From contig JASJFT010000226.1 in NCBI GenBank assembly GCA_030770425.1, positions 1 through 64,000 on the forward strand: a DNA stretch of 64,000 nucleotides, given 5' to 3'. A program made the position numbers and the translations under genes. The notes below the pieces were generated by a model. That model was not told the DNA's origin. It searched no databases and saw only the letters and a list, made by a program, of their open reading frames with translations. This stretch comes from Darksidea phi. Taxonomy: Eukaryota > Ascomycota > Dothideomycetes > Pleosporales > Lentitheciaceae. This document shows, in pieces, positions 43,256 through 53,200 of the stretch (position 1 is the stretch's first letter; the number at the start of each line of letters is the position of its first letter).

Positions 43256-44536
43256 TTATTCGCTATCGTATTCTATCACTCTAGCAAAATGCTTCTCCCA
43301 GATCCAGCCGAGAGTGCCCTCGGCATCATCTTGCTTACGCGCAAGCCATAGCTCATCTTTGATGCCAAATACGTCGAAAATCTACATAGGGACGGTCAGC
43401 GTGGTGACATCGGAGTTGAGGGGTGGGATGGTAGAAACACTTACCTCACCTGGTACGTAAGTCAGGCGTAGTATCTTGCCATGTGGTTGGCGGGGTGGCA
43501 CATTGAACTCGAATAAACTAGCCGCAAGGAACAAAACCTTAGGGACATCTCTTGCGTCTTCATTTTCGTCTTCGTTTAGTGTGCACTTCATTGTCGGAGA
43601 AGGCTGGGTCCGGAAACTCAATGTCTAGGAATCGTTTGACCAATTCATCGACCGTCAGTGTTAGTCCATCCCGTCCGAACCGGTAGTGGGATGGATTAGA
43701 CAGATCTGCGCTCCAGACTGGGAGAGAGAAGACAGAGATGATGGAGATGTTTCCAAGAGTGAGATCGGAGAAGTTGGACATGGCCATGGATTCTCGCTGG
43801 GAGCTGCTGATTGACCAGATGGAGTCTCGAGGTCGCAGTTTCTTGTAAACGCGTGAGCTGTTCAGATCCTCTTCAAAACCTGGTCTTGGCTGTGACAAAG
43901 AGCTCAGTGATGCGTCGGAGAGAGATGTGCGTGATCCAATCGCTAGTGATCCATGCTCCATGGCTATTGCATTCATGCGGTTCATGATGTCCTCGTTGCT
44001 GGATATGATGCGTTCGACGGATTGTTCGAGCCGCTCCATGGAGTTTTCCGCTTCTCGCTGGGACTCGCTGCATAGAATAAGCATAATGTTACGGTAATGC
44101 AAGGGAGCAAGCGGTACCTTTGCAGAATCGAAAGCATAAACACTAAACTTAACTTATCCTCTTGCACCTTCTGAACAAGCTCCCCAATCTCGCTCTCGTA
44201 AAACATCCACTTCACCCTCTTGACCTGCCCATCGCTCACGCACTTGCTCACTACCCGCTCTAAATCCGAGTAAGTAGTTACGCACGCAGTTAAACTAGTC
44301 ACAATGCTACGCAGAGATAGCATTGCGCGTCTGCCTGCCTTGGTTTTGGACACCCCGATAAGGTAGACTTGCAGTTGCTCGAGCGCGCTGGTTATGCTTT
44401 GCATCTCGCGGAGGACCTGCGAGGCTGATTTTGGGGCATCGCGCGTGTGTGTAATGAAGTGCTGAAGCACGGGGGCGATGCGGGATGCCGCTGCAATGAG
44501 ACCGACTACGGCAGAACCTATGGATAGAGGGTCCAT
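43256..44536 (-). CDS. HeLo-like N-terminal domain plus SH3 protein
   Basis: Four exons (44536-44118, 44067-43587, 43537-43445, 43381-43256) with introns of 50, 49 and 63 nt give 372 aa in one frame. Residues about 1-170 are the fungal STAND-protein N-terminal (HeLo-like) domain: MDPLSIGSAVVGLIAAASRI, then DAPKSASQVLREMQSITSAL, LTACVTTYSDLERVVSKC and KLSLVFMLSILQ. A Ser-rich linker follows. The C-terminus forms an SH3 fold: VLFLAASLFEFN, LTYVPGEIFDVFG, DELWLARKQDD, GTLGWIWEKHFARVIE. No nucleotide-binding domain is present. The second intron has a weak donor (GTGCAC) but is the only nearby splice that restores the frame into SH3. A scaffold or signalling role is inferred. Confidence 0.82.
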
Positions 44537-45384
44537 GACCGATTTCAGATGAGGTGGAACTGTTGCAACGGAGGATGGTAAGTATTGTTGGTGAACCAGG
44601 CTGAGCCATGCATGTTGGTCAGTGGTGGAGGGGCTGAGGTGGCGGTGTCCGACGTTTCGGTTTTCCTAGCAGAGTCCCGCTATGAGTAGCTGAATGCTAA
44701 TTGAAAAATTCTAGAGAATATAGCTGTAAATAAATAGGGGATGGTAAATTCAAATTTATGGATTAGATATTACTCTAAAATTTGGGCTCGGTTGGTGTAG
44801 AGGGTTCTAATAGAAAGCTACGAATTCTTTTGCCTCAAATCGGAGGAAGTTGAAGCGACTGCCACAGGCTCAAGTCCACCGCTCCCCATTCCACAAATTT
44901 CCCACCCTATTGAGCGCGTCATGCGCCCGCCCGAGCTACCTATCGAACATTCCCCGAGTTTCAGGATATCGAACTCGTTTCTACTACACCTTCGATGTGG
45001 TAACTACCTGTAGTAATTTGCGGACGATGTCTACGAAGCGTTCGGGTCGCTCCCTGATTGATATTTATTGCAATAGATACCAAGCGTGATGTCGTCCTTG
45101 GTCCCGGGTCGGTAGTTTACTTGGGCAAATGCCACGTCCTTCGTGGTAAAGGCGCGATTCATTCCACCGAATTCTTGTCTTTTTCATGCGAGAGCCATGT
45201 CTACGTGTCTGCAATAGGCATACAAGTGTGCATTATTCTCAAGCCTAAGAGAGGCGTTGGTCGATGGCCTTCCAGTATCACAAACGTGCAACAATCCAAC
45301 TGTGTCCGGAAACAACTGTAGCATTGTCATATGAAGGCTTTATATTTATCTAAAACTAAAAATGGACTATTATACAAATTTTCA
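44537..45384. other. Intergenic region
   Basis: About 850 bp. The 44690-44830 part is notably AT-rich. No gene or repeat was recognised. Confidence 0.4.
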
Positions 45385-46703
45385 CTAGACGTTGTTCTGG
45401 TAATAGAACACCTTCCCTTCAAATAGACGTCGTGCCGTCCGGGAGACAATGCATCTGTCGACCACTGCAAAATCATCCGAGCTCGAGGCCACGACTTCAA
45501 CATCGATCGATCCGCTTTGATGAGAAATGCTTACAGTTTTCCGGTCCGGTAGCAGATAAGAAAACCCCCCGCTATGTTCCGAGATAGGACTCGGTGTCCT
45601 TTCGGGCGTTAATGACTGCCAAGTCGACTGCGCCCTCTCCTTTGAAGCAACTCGATGGGCTACTGTGCCCTCAATGCATACCGCCGAGGCTAAGCATGCA
45701 GCGCCTGTGAGTTGCAAGCTTGGATGAGGCTTACCCATACTGAAGGCCAAGACGTGGATACTTGCATTGTCTTGGTTGGTATTGGGACGAGCAGATGACA
45801 CGACGGCAAGCTTTGGCGTTCCTCGAACTTTGGCGGCAGCATCCGTGTTCGGTGCTAGGCCCATCAGAACAGCTCCAGCACGTCGTGTCGATTCCATCTG
45901 CTCGAGATATCCAGCTGAATCTTTGGTACCCCTCTTAAGACGGGGCGGTAATGTAGTCTCATCCAAAACGACAAAGGGGTTGGCGGCATCGATCAAGGTA
46001 GCCCTCACTGAGAAGTGATTTCCGTTTCTTTCTTTCACGGTGATGGTATCGCAACGTTTTCCAGTGGGGAAGAGCTTCCCAGTCATACTACCGGCAGGGT
46101 CAACAAACGCAACCTTGATCTCACTGCCAGTTCCTTTGACACCCGGAATCGCGTAGTCACCGTCTTCACGAAACGAGCCGTTGTCGTCTACTTGAACGGT
46201 ATCGACAATAATCCGTGACGTATTCCTGTTAAATATCCGAACGTCTAGCTGAGTGTTCTATAAGCATGTCGAATTTGTCTCCTGAATAAGAGACTTACAG
46301 TTCGGTCACCAGGGTTCGCGTGCACAAGCCCTTCTTGAAGTGCAAATGGTCCGACCCCTGAACACATATTCCCACAGTTTCCGCTAAAATCGACTGCTTC
46401 TTGTCCCACTGCTACCTGCACAAAGGTGTAATCCACATCCACCCCCGCCCGGCTCGACGGCAATATCACGGCGACTTTGGAAGTTGTGGATGTTGCACCC
46501 CCAACTCCGTCGATCTGTCGAGCATCTGAGTTTTGAGAACCCATGGCGGCGAGCAATGGGCCGGCCTATGCTGCTTCGGAGGCTGGCAAGTGATGACGGT
46601 GGACGAAGAGACCTTTTGAGGTACCAGCACGCATTAAAACGGCTGGTAGGCTGCATCGAACTCTTTTCGAAGCTCTTTCAGACGTCATCATAAACTCTGG
46701 CAT
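45385..46703 (-). pseudogene. PrpF-family isomerase with an in-frame stop
   Basis: PrpF-family (DUF453) enzymes isomerise aconitate, methylaconitate or related alkenyl tricarboxylates. Exons 46703-46299 and 46257-45385, with a 41-nt intron, cover 425 sense codons plus stop. Conserved blocks: CSLPAVLMRAGTSKGLFVH, QIDGVGGATSTTSKVAVILP, YTFVQVAVGQEAVDFSGNCG with NMCSGVGPFALQEGL, then GDYAIPGVKGTGSEIKVAFV, GKLFPTGKRCDTITV and LTGAACLASAVCIEGTVA. Codon 46 (46566-46568) is TAG between SEAA and AGPLLAAMGS, where relatives usually have Trp, a one-base TGG-to-TAG change. The next in-frame Met (46544) would lose the N-terminal active-site strand. A 39-nt in-frame intron could skip the stop but would delete conserved residues. 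Everything downstream is intact, so decay is recent, or the base is an error. Confidence 0.78.
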
Positions 46704-47139
46704 GAACAAGGCGGGTGTCTGCGGGACAATAGATATCTCAATTGCTGAAAGCCTTGCTCTATCCGCGCGAAATGATCTCACAAGTGAACGGAGCATCAAC
46801 GGACGCTTGAGGCTGCTGGGACATGTGGACTGTGTGGAATGACTGTACTGCGCCCATAGTTTACAACAGGCGAGCGGGTTATATATCCCCTCAAAGCCTA
46901 ACGCTCCCGGGTAGCTGTGATGCATTTTCAAAGCCTACATTAACTCTGAAAGAAACGGCGACGGTGTCGTGTGGTTCTCGCGCTCACTCCCGCGGGATCC
47001 AAGAGCGAAGTTGATGCCGCGGGAAGAAAGTTCGACGATCAGCCGCGGCTTTTGCGGCGCTACCATCGGGTTCGGATTTCGGCAGAGAAGTTTTTGGTCA
47101 ATTTAGTCCTGTTTTTCTGCGCATCAACCTAGTGGCAAT
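46704..47139. promoter_or_regulatory. PrpF-gene promoter with clustered CCGCGG palindromes
   Basis: 436 bp between the PrpF start and the 3' end of the regulator gene. Three palindromic cores lie 285-347 bp upstream of the PrpF start: TCCCGCGGGA at 46988-46997, GCCGCGGGAA at 47016-47025 and AGCCGCGGCT at 47041-47050. The same motif recurs before the MFS gene at 51439, so a shared regulator is likely, possibly the adjacent Zn2Cys6 protein. Confidence 0.6.
46988..46997. promoter_or_regulatory. Palindrome TCCCGCGGGA (candidate operator)
   Basis: Perfect 10-bp palindrome with CGG half-sites facing outwards, a form used by some fungal Zn2Cys6 regulators. Binding is inferred. Confidence 0.5.
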
Positions 47140-49496
47140 TTACATGGTGTCCCTTTCCAGGATGGGGAAACTGTCTAACGCAGAACCATTGAAACCGTAC
47201 AAAAGATCGTCTACGGATACGGAGGCTTCTCCAAACGGCTGCTGTTGACCTTGATACAGCCAGGTTCCATCGGTACCGTAGGGAAGTGTGCCCGCGTCAT
47301 GTTGTCCAGTAAAAGATTTAGCCCCTGACGTGTCTAGGGCAGGATATAACCATGGCGGTTGCATAGGGACTGCCGCATCCGACGAAATGGTACGGCCAGA
47401 TTGACCTGCTTGCGCCAATTGCGAGTTTTCCTGTTCTCGGACAAAGCTTTGGATGATGCCATCGATATCGAGGCTCTGTAAGCTGGGCTCGCGTCCCATC
47501 GACCTGTTCGATGACGTATCCGGGGTGCTTTGGTGACTGTTGCCGCTGGCGTCTCTGTCAATTTGAGTTTCGTCGAGGCTAGGGACATCTACTCCCAATC
47601 TCTTCACTAGATTCTGCACAATGGCGTTTGCGCGCCGGACGGCCCAATTTGTCTCCTGATTCTCGCGAAACACAGCTAAGCATGCTTCCAGGCTTCTGTG
47701 AGCGTAGGAGCCAGCTCTTCGCTTTGCGGCAATGCGTGCATGGATTGTTGCAGCAACATAAGTCGCATAGGATATCAGATATGGCGCCCTTCGCACACTG
47801 AATGCTTTGTCGTATGCTCGCAGAAGCTGGACGATATTATCTGCTGCCGTAGCGCAGGACATGAACGAATTGACGGAGATACTACGAGAAGTATTGTAGA
47901 GATGCCCGTTAGCTACGAAAGGGCGATGCAGGAGGATCATGAGTACGTTGTACATAGCGCTATCACAATTTTAGTATGAAGTGGATATAATTGGGCTGTA
48001 AAGCGCTTACTGTAGGCTCAGCACATGCGGAGGTGGTGTTATTGGTTCTTTCTGCACATCAACAGCGAGATGACTTGGTAGATGACCGTGCCATGTTGTC
48101 AGCTTGAGATGAATGCTTTCCAGTTTAGAAGAAAGTTCTCCAGGGCTTGAGTCAAAGCTTCTCTCAGTGTATATTGTGCTGAGGATGTCACTCAAGAATA
48201 CTGAGAGCTGGCATAGATGTCGGAATGTTGAAATGCTATACGCTGGAGAGCCTAGATAAGTGGCGCTTGATTGCGTAGAATAAGCGAAAGGGGCCCAACG
48301 CTCGAGTTCTTCGTAGGTGTCGTGGAACTTGATGGGTACAAGGGTATCAGACTCCTTGATACTGACAGGCCGACCCTGGTACAAGCTCTGGACCTTGTCG
48401 ACAACTATCTCCTCAATCAGCAGAGCGCGGCAGTAGGGGAAGAACTGAATTTACCAAATGCCGCCCAGAAGACGCGCCTTCGAATCTCGTAATCCTCGTC
48501 GGAGAACTTACGAGTGCTTGCAATGTCTACCTTGTCTACATGCATACCCAGGTCAACAATCATGCGAAAAGCAAGGCCAGCATATAACCAAGCAGCACTG
48601 CGTTCGTCGCCGAGGGCGAAGAGGGAGTTGGTCATCACTAGCAAAGCCTGAATAGTGGTGACTTCACTCTTGTCTAGAGCTCCTCCTAGAAGCTCACGCA
48701 CCCTTTGACGGAACTGCCAGCCAGCAGTGCGCACATCATGTGCTACTCGCCGAACCTCGTGACGGGGACTGAATTTAGATGCGCCGAAGTAGATGGCATT
48801 CAGAAGGAGCTTGGAGAAATACGGGCCACCGCATGCCATGTCGCGCATAAAAGCCGGACGATACGTTGTGAGAAACGAGTGATGTTGTCGGTTCCAATGT
48901 AATGACAACAAGTGCATGCCTAGTTCGGGCTCAACACCGTCAAAGTCCAGCTTCCCGAGGCGAAAATTGACATCTTCAAGTTGTCGCTGACGTGCAGCTT
49001 CAGCAACGAGGCCCTTTTCAATCCACTCGTCGGACATCTGAGGGCGCGCTTCAGCAGCGGATCGGTCATGGGAGTTTTCGTCAAATAATGTACTTGTGCG
49101 ACCATGATAGCTAGACGAGCCATTGACAGTAACGACAATGCGTGACATGCTTTTGGGTGAAGCAGAAGCGGCAGTAATGGGCTCGGGAGCGTTTTCTCTC
49201 CGGGGAGTCTTGCTTGGACGCCTGCGGGGGGGGACGGGCGTCGTCTACGGGCGCATAACTGCATGTCATGCCACGGGTTTTGCAACTTGCGCACTTAGGC
49301 CTCTCTGCATTGCACTTGATCTGCTAGGCTCAGTCTCCCGCTTTTCACGATTGGTGTTGATGTGACAGACCTTCCTCCTACGACAGAAGGTGCAGGCCTC
49401 AGGTGCCCGTTGGCGTTCTCGACCGCTCGTAGGCCCGTTCCCGCCCGTGCTCATACTGCCGCGGTAACGGTCGGGGCCACTTTTACGGTCACTCAT
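47140..49496 (-). CDS. Zn2Cys6 transcription factor with fungal-specific TF domain; apparent frameshift
   Basis: Four coding exons (49496-49371, 49320-48455, 48404-48011, 47959-47140) with introns of 50-51 nt. The zinc cluster is CTFCRRRK split by intron 1 and continued as IKCNAERPKCASCKTRGMTC, spacing C-X2-C-X6-C-X6-C-X2-C-X6-C. Downstream is a fungal_trans-type domain: GVEPELGMHLLSLHWNRQHH, RVRELLGGALDKSEVTTIQA, DERSAAWLYAGLAFRMIVDL, IRRRVFWAAF, MYNVLMILLHRPFV. The exon lengths sum to 2,206 nt, one over a multiple of three: the frame slips at an eight-base C run (49226-49233) just after the zinc cluster. Removing one C gives a continuous ~734-aa product with a basic linker. A 40-nt intron starting GTAGAC could also repair it. 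The start may instead be 49571. Confidence 0.8.
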
Positions 49497-49787
49497 GGCG
49501 TTGCGCGGCGGGAAGAGTGATGCGCGAAAATTGACGGGTGTTAGGATGGTAGTGGAGCAGGCGGGAGGCATGGATCAAGAGGTCGGCCCGGGGAGCGCGG
49601 AATTGCCGCGGAACTGCCGCACTTGCCGTCTAATGATGCACACTCACTGCATTGAAACTACCCGTCACCCGACGACCAAGAGGGAACTGTTGACACGGAC
49701 TCATACACCGGTGCTGTATATACCGCTTCTGTAGCCTAGCAACATGGTGTACTCCGTCACTTTCGCGCAAGCAGCACGACACCCACC
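49497..49787. promoter_or_regulatory. Bidirectional promoter, Zn2Cys6 regulator and citrate-type carrier
   Basis: 291 bp between divergent starts. It contains a related half-palindrome GCCGCGGAA at 49605-49613; a similar TGCCGCGGTA at 49457-49466 lies in the regulator's first exon. Confidence 0.5.
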
Positions 49788-50744
49788 ATGAACGTGTCAA
49801 CCCCTGCTGTCCAGGGTCCAACGTCTCCCAGCGTCGGCATCCGACAACTATCGCCAACATATATCGATAAACCACCGAAAGCAACCTCAGCAACCTCCGC
49901 AAAGAACAGCCCATCAGCTCTCGTCTCGCTGCTTTCCGGCGCCGTTGCTGGAGGTGTTGAAGCAACAGCAACGTATCCGTTCGAGTTCGCCAAAACGCGC
50001 GCCCAGCTACAAGTCGGCACGAGCGGATCCTCAAATCCTTTCGCTGTTATCGTCAATGTCGCGAAGAGCGATGGCATTGGAGCCATATACACAGGCTGCT
50101 TCACTTTGATACTGGGCACCGCCTTCAAAGCCGGCGTCCGCTTTCTTTCCTTCGACTCTATACGCAGCCGCCTAGCCGACGAACGGGGGGTGTTATCTCC
50201 AGCGCGAGGCATACTGGCAGGAATGCTGGCGGGCGCCGTTGAAAGTGTGGTCGCTGTAACACCAACGGAGCGCGTTAAGACTGCTCTTATCGACAACGCG
50301 AAAAGCGGCGCAAAGCGCTATCGTGGAGGGTTTCACGCTTGCAAAGTAATTGTTCAGACCCATGGCATTGCCGGCCTGTACCGAGGGTTGCTTTCCACCA
50401 CAATGAAGCAGTCGGCCACGTCGGCTGTTCGCATGGGCTCGTACAATGTCTTGAAAGAGTTCTCACGGCGAAACAATCTGCCGCAGAACAGCGCGGTAAC
50501 GTTCGGAATGGGTGCACTTGCTGGTATCGTCACTGTATATGCGACACAACCTTTCGATACGATCAAGACGCGGGCTCAGAGTGCACAAGGTGCAAGCACG
50601 AGAGAGGCATTCCGAAGCGTTTTGCAGCATGCGGGAGTACGTGGTTTCTGGAGTGGCAGTACCATGCGATTGGGCAGACTAGTCTTCAGTGGCGGCATTG
50701 TTTTCACCGTGTATGAAAAGGTTGCTACTCTTCTGAGCGCTTGA
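49788..50744 (+). CDS. Mitochondrial tricarboxylate (citrate-type) carrier
   Basis: The single-exon 318-aa product is a mitochondrial carrier (SLC25) with three Solcar repeats. Their signature motifs are PFEFAKTR, PTERVKTA and PFDTIKTR, the combination typical of citrate carriers (Ctp1) and of the itaconate-cluster carriers MttA/Mtt1. Other blocks: LVSLLSGAVAGGVEATATYP, GCFTLILGTAFKAGVRFLSF, GLYRGLLSTTMKQSATSAVR, FWSGSTMRLGRLVFSGGIVF. A non-cleaved N-terminal extension of about 45 residues is polar. It should move citrate, cis-aconitate or similar acids across the inner membrane. It shares a promoter with the Zn2Cys6 gene, and sits next to PrpF and an MFS gene, so a dedicated pathway role is more likely than housekeeping. 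Confidence 0.9.
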   Translation: MNVSTPAVQGPTSPSVGIRQLSPTYIDKPPKATSATSAKNSPSALVSLLSGAVAGGVEATATYPFEFAKTRAQLQVGTSGSSNPFAVIVNVAKSDGIGAIYTGCFTLILGTAFKAGVRFLSFDSIRSRLADERGVLSPARGILAGMLAGAVESVVAVTPTERVKTALIDNAKSGAKRYRGGFHACKVIVQTHGIAGLYRGLLSTTMKQSATSAVRMGSYNVLKEFSRRNNLPQNSAVTFGMGALAGIVTVYATQPFDTIKTRAQSAQGASTREAFRSVLQHAGVRGFWSGSTMRLGRLVFSGGIVFTVYEKVATLLSA

Positions 50745-51438
50745 TCATGATATGTGTTTTGCGTATACAGGTAGGATTGGCCACAACTTAGTATTATACA
50801 ATTCCTTCCTTATGATGACATTCGGTCAACAATATTGCGAGTAGCACATTTGCTTATCAATACCATGTGCTTGTGCTTTATCGGGTACCGATCGTGCTTT
50901 GGCGACAGAGCACACATGTGGGCGGACATTGCGCTCGTTCTCGACAACGTCGCCACTACGAAAATGCCATAATCAACTATATCCGCCTGTTAAGACGAAA
51001 CGGATCGCTCGGTCGATATCGGATCACCTTCATTCAGCCGCGGGACGGTAAGATCTTACCTCCCGCGGGAAAGGCGCCTCATGCTCACCTCTTCCCGCGG
51101 GAAGCAGATTCCCGCCACCTGGGTAGCCGTGACCCGTTACCAAGGACGCTCATTCTGGCACCGGTAGCTCAATTTCGCCGAACGGCTCTGACTGTGGCGG
51201 AAGGCCATCAAGCTGGTTCGTCATGATCTGGGGCCCCGCATTCTTAGCGCTTGTTGGAGGTTTGCCGAGGACGATTCGTCTCCGTTAGGCGATGCCACCA
51301 AGATGGACCAAGACTCCCATGTTCGCTATGTATATAATTGCAGGTTTTCCGTGACAAAAAAATTCACGGCTTCTACTCCCTCGATCCCCTGCTTCCAATT
51401 GCCCCAGTTTCGACTACTCGTACGACAATTTATTCGCC
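50745..51438. promoter_or_regulatory. MFS-gene promoter with clustered CCGCGG palindromes
   Basis: 694 bp between the carrier stop and the MFS start. GCCGCGGGA at 51037-51045, TCCCGCGGGA at 51061-51070 and TTCCCGCGGGAA at 51092-51103 lie about 335-400 bp upstream of the MFS start, with a further TTCCCGCC half-site at 51109. Spacing between full palindromes is 31 bp, roughly three helical turns. Confidence 0.6.
51061..51103. promoter_or_regulatory. Paired palindromes TCCCGCGGGA / TTCCCGCGGGAA (candidate operator)
   Basis: Two perfect CCCGCGGG palindromes in the same orientation class as the site at 46988. Regulator binding is inferred, not shown. Confidence 0.55.
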
Positions 51439-53093
51439 ATGGCGGTCGACACACTCAGCGAGAAGAAGATGGAAGGGACCGAGTTTAAAGAAAGTAGCTG
51501 AGACTTACAATATAACGCCGCAGCAGATCCAGGGTCGGTTCGAGACCCTTCAAGATTTGAGCGAAGAGCAGATGGCTGCGTTGAACAAGAAGCTCGTCAA
51601 GAAGCTCGATTGGAGACTTATGCCATGCATAACCCTCATGTTTCTCATGAAGTAAAGACGCGTATAAGAGATATCTCGTGTTCCTCAAGCTTACTGGAAG
51701 CAGCTACCTCGACCGTATCAACGTGTCCAACGCGCGCCTCGCTGGGTTGCAGAAAGACCTGCACATGAGCGACATCATATGGAATACCGGTATCTCAACA
51801 TTCTATGTTGGCTATCTCGTTGGTCAGCTTCCAGGAAATCTGTGGCTTGCAAAAGCCGATCCGAGGTGGCTCCTGCCGTCTATGATGATGGGATGGAGCA
51901 TTGGCACCATTTGCATGCCGGCCATGACCAGTGGCGCCGGCGTCGCAGTGTGCAGGTTCTTCATCGGTCTTTCTGAAGCTCCCTTTTTCCCGGGTATCAC
52001 ACTTAGTAAGTCCAGAGCCGCCAAATAAGACTTCTGAGCCTAGACCTAACGAGCGACAGTGACATCCTCATGGTACACCAAGGAAGAGAATCCAATGCGG
52101 ATGGCTATTTGGCATGCCGGTAACACCATGTCTAACATCCTTTCCGGATTCCTAGCCGCTGGTATCTTGACGAATATGGACGATGTCCTTGGTCTGCACG
52201 CGTGGCAGTGGTTCTTCATCATCGAAGGCGCCGCATCCATTGCTGTAGCAGCTGCTGGTTATTTCGTGCTTCCTTCATGGCCACACAACACGAGATGGTT
52301 GTCTCAAGAAGAGTCAGAAATGGCGCAATACCGTGTACAAGTCTCCAACGGTGGTCATGACGAGGTACTCGGCGGAACATGGGATGGCCTCAAAGAGGCA
52401 GCTAAGGATCCATTTACGTGGTTCTTCTGCCTCATGCACTTCGCGCTTGTAACGGCGCAGAGTTTCAAAGATTTCCTGTCATCGGTATGTTGCTTTCCTC
52501 GGAGGCAAGCCAACATGGCAATATGGTGCTAACACATGGTGCAGATCATGGAGACGTTCCACTTCGACAAGCTCACCACCTCCCTCGTCCAAGCCCCACC
52601 TTATGCAATTGCATACGCAGTCGCATGCGATCTGGCCTACACCTCCGGTCGCTTCCAAGAATCCTGCTACCACATCGTGATCCCTATCGTCTTCAGCGCT
52701 CTTGGTTGCAGCGTACTCATTTCTACCTTGAACGTCGACGCGCGATATTTTGGCCTTGTCCTGCTCATCAGTGGTACTTACTCAGGTCTCAATCTGCAAC
52801 TGAGCTGGGAAACAACGCTAGTACCAGCTCCAAGGAGTAAGAAGGCGGCGCTTATTGCGATCGCAAATTGTATCAGTCAGGTTAGCCATTGGTTCAGCCC
52901 GTACTTTTTCCCGACGTCGCAGGAGCCATTCTATCGCATGGGCGGCGGTTTGATTCTGTTTGGTTGTTTGATGTGTGTTGTCTCGGCTGCGCCGATCAAG
53001 TGGCGAGCGAAAACGTTGAATAAAAAGTTGGACGAGGCGGAGGGCTGGTCGGAACATACGGGTGTTGAACGGGGATGGAGATTTGTGTATTAA
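51439..53093 (+). CDS. MFS transporter, ACS family (organic-acid type)
   Basis: Firm exons are 51704-52005, 52060-52484 and 52545-53093 with introns of 52-60 nt. The 5' end is less certain: a start at 51439 (MAVDTLSEKKMEGTEFK) joined 51493 to 51555 by a 61-nt intron keeps the frame and yields 475 aa, but a start within ALNKKLVKKLDWRLMPCITL is possible. Family blocks: NYLDRINVSNARLAGLQKDL, GYLVGQLPGNLWLAKADPRW, CRFFIGLSEAPFFPGITLM, SSWYTKEENPMRMAIWHAGN, SFKDFLSSIMETFHFDK and NCISQVSHWFSPYFFPTSQE. About 12 membrane segments. Given its neighbours, export or uptake of a tricarboxylate or its derivative is a fair guess. Confidence 0.88.
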
Positions 53094-53200
53094 GTTCGCT
53101 TGTATTAAAGCTAAGCACGTGTAGTAGCTGTGCGACGGATTTGGGATGCAGAGGTGCGCACGCGCTTAGCCTTATTGTACATTTGCAATTAATGCCCCAG

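Noticed and set aside
43382..43621. Separate small gene or frameshift after the HeLo-like protein
   Set aside because: A 49-nt intron at 43538-43586 in phase 0 joins the preceding exon to the SH3 exons, so a frameshift need not be assumed.
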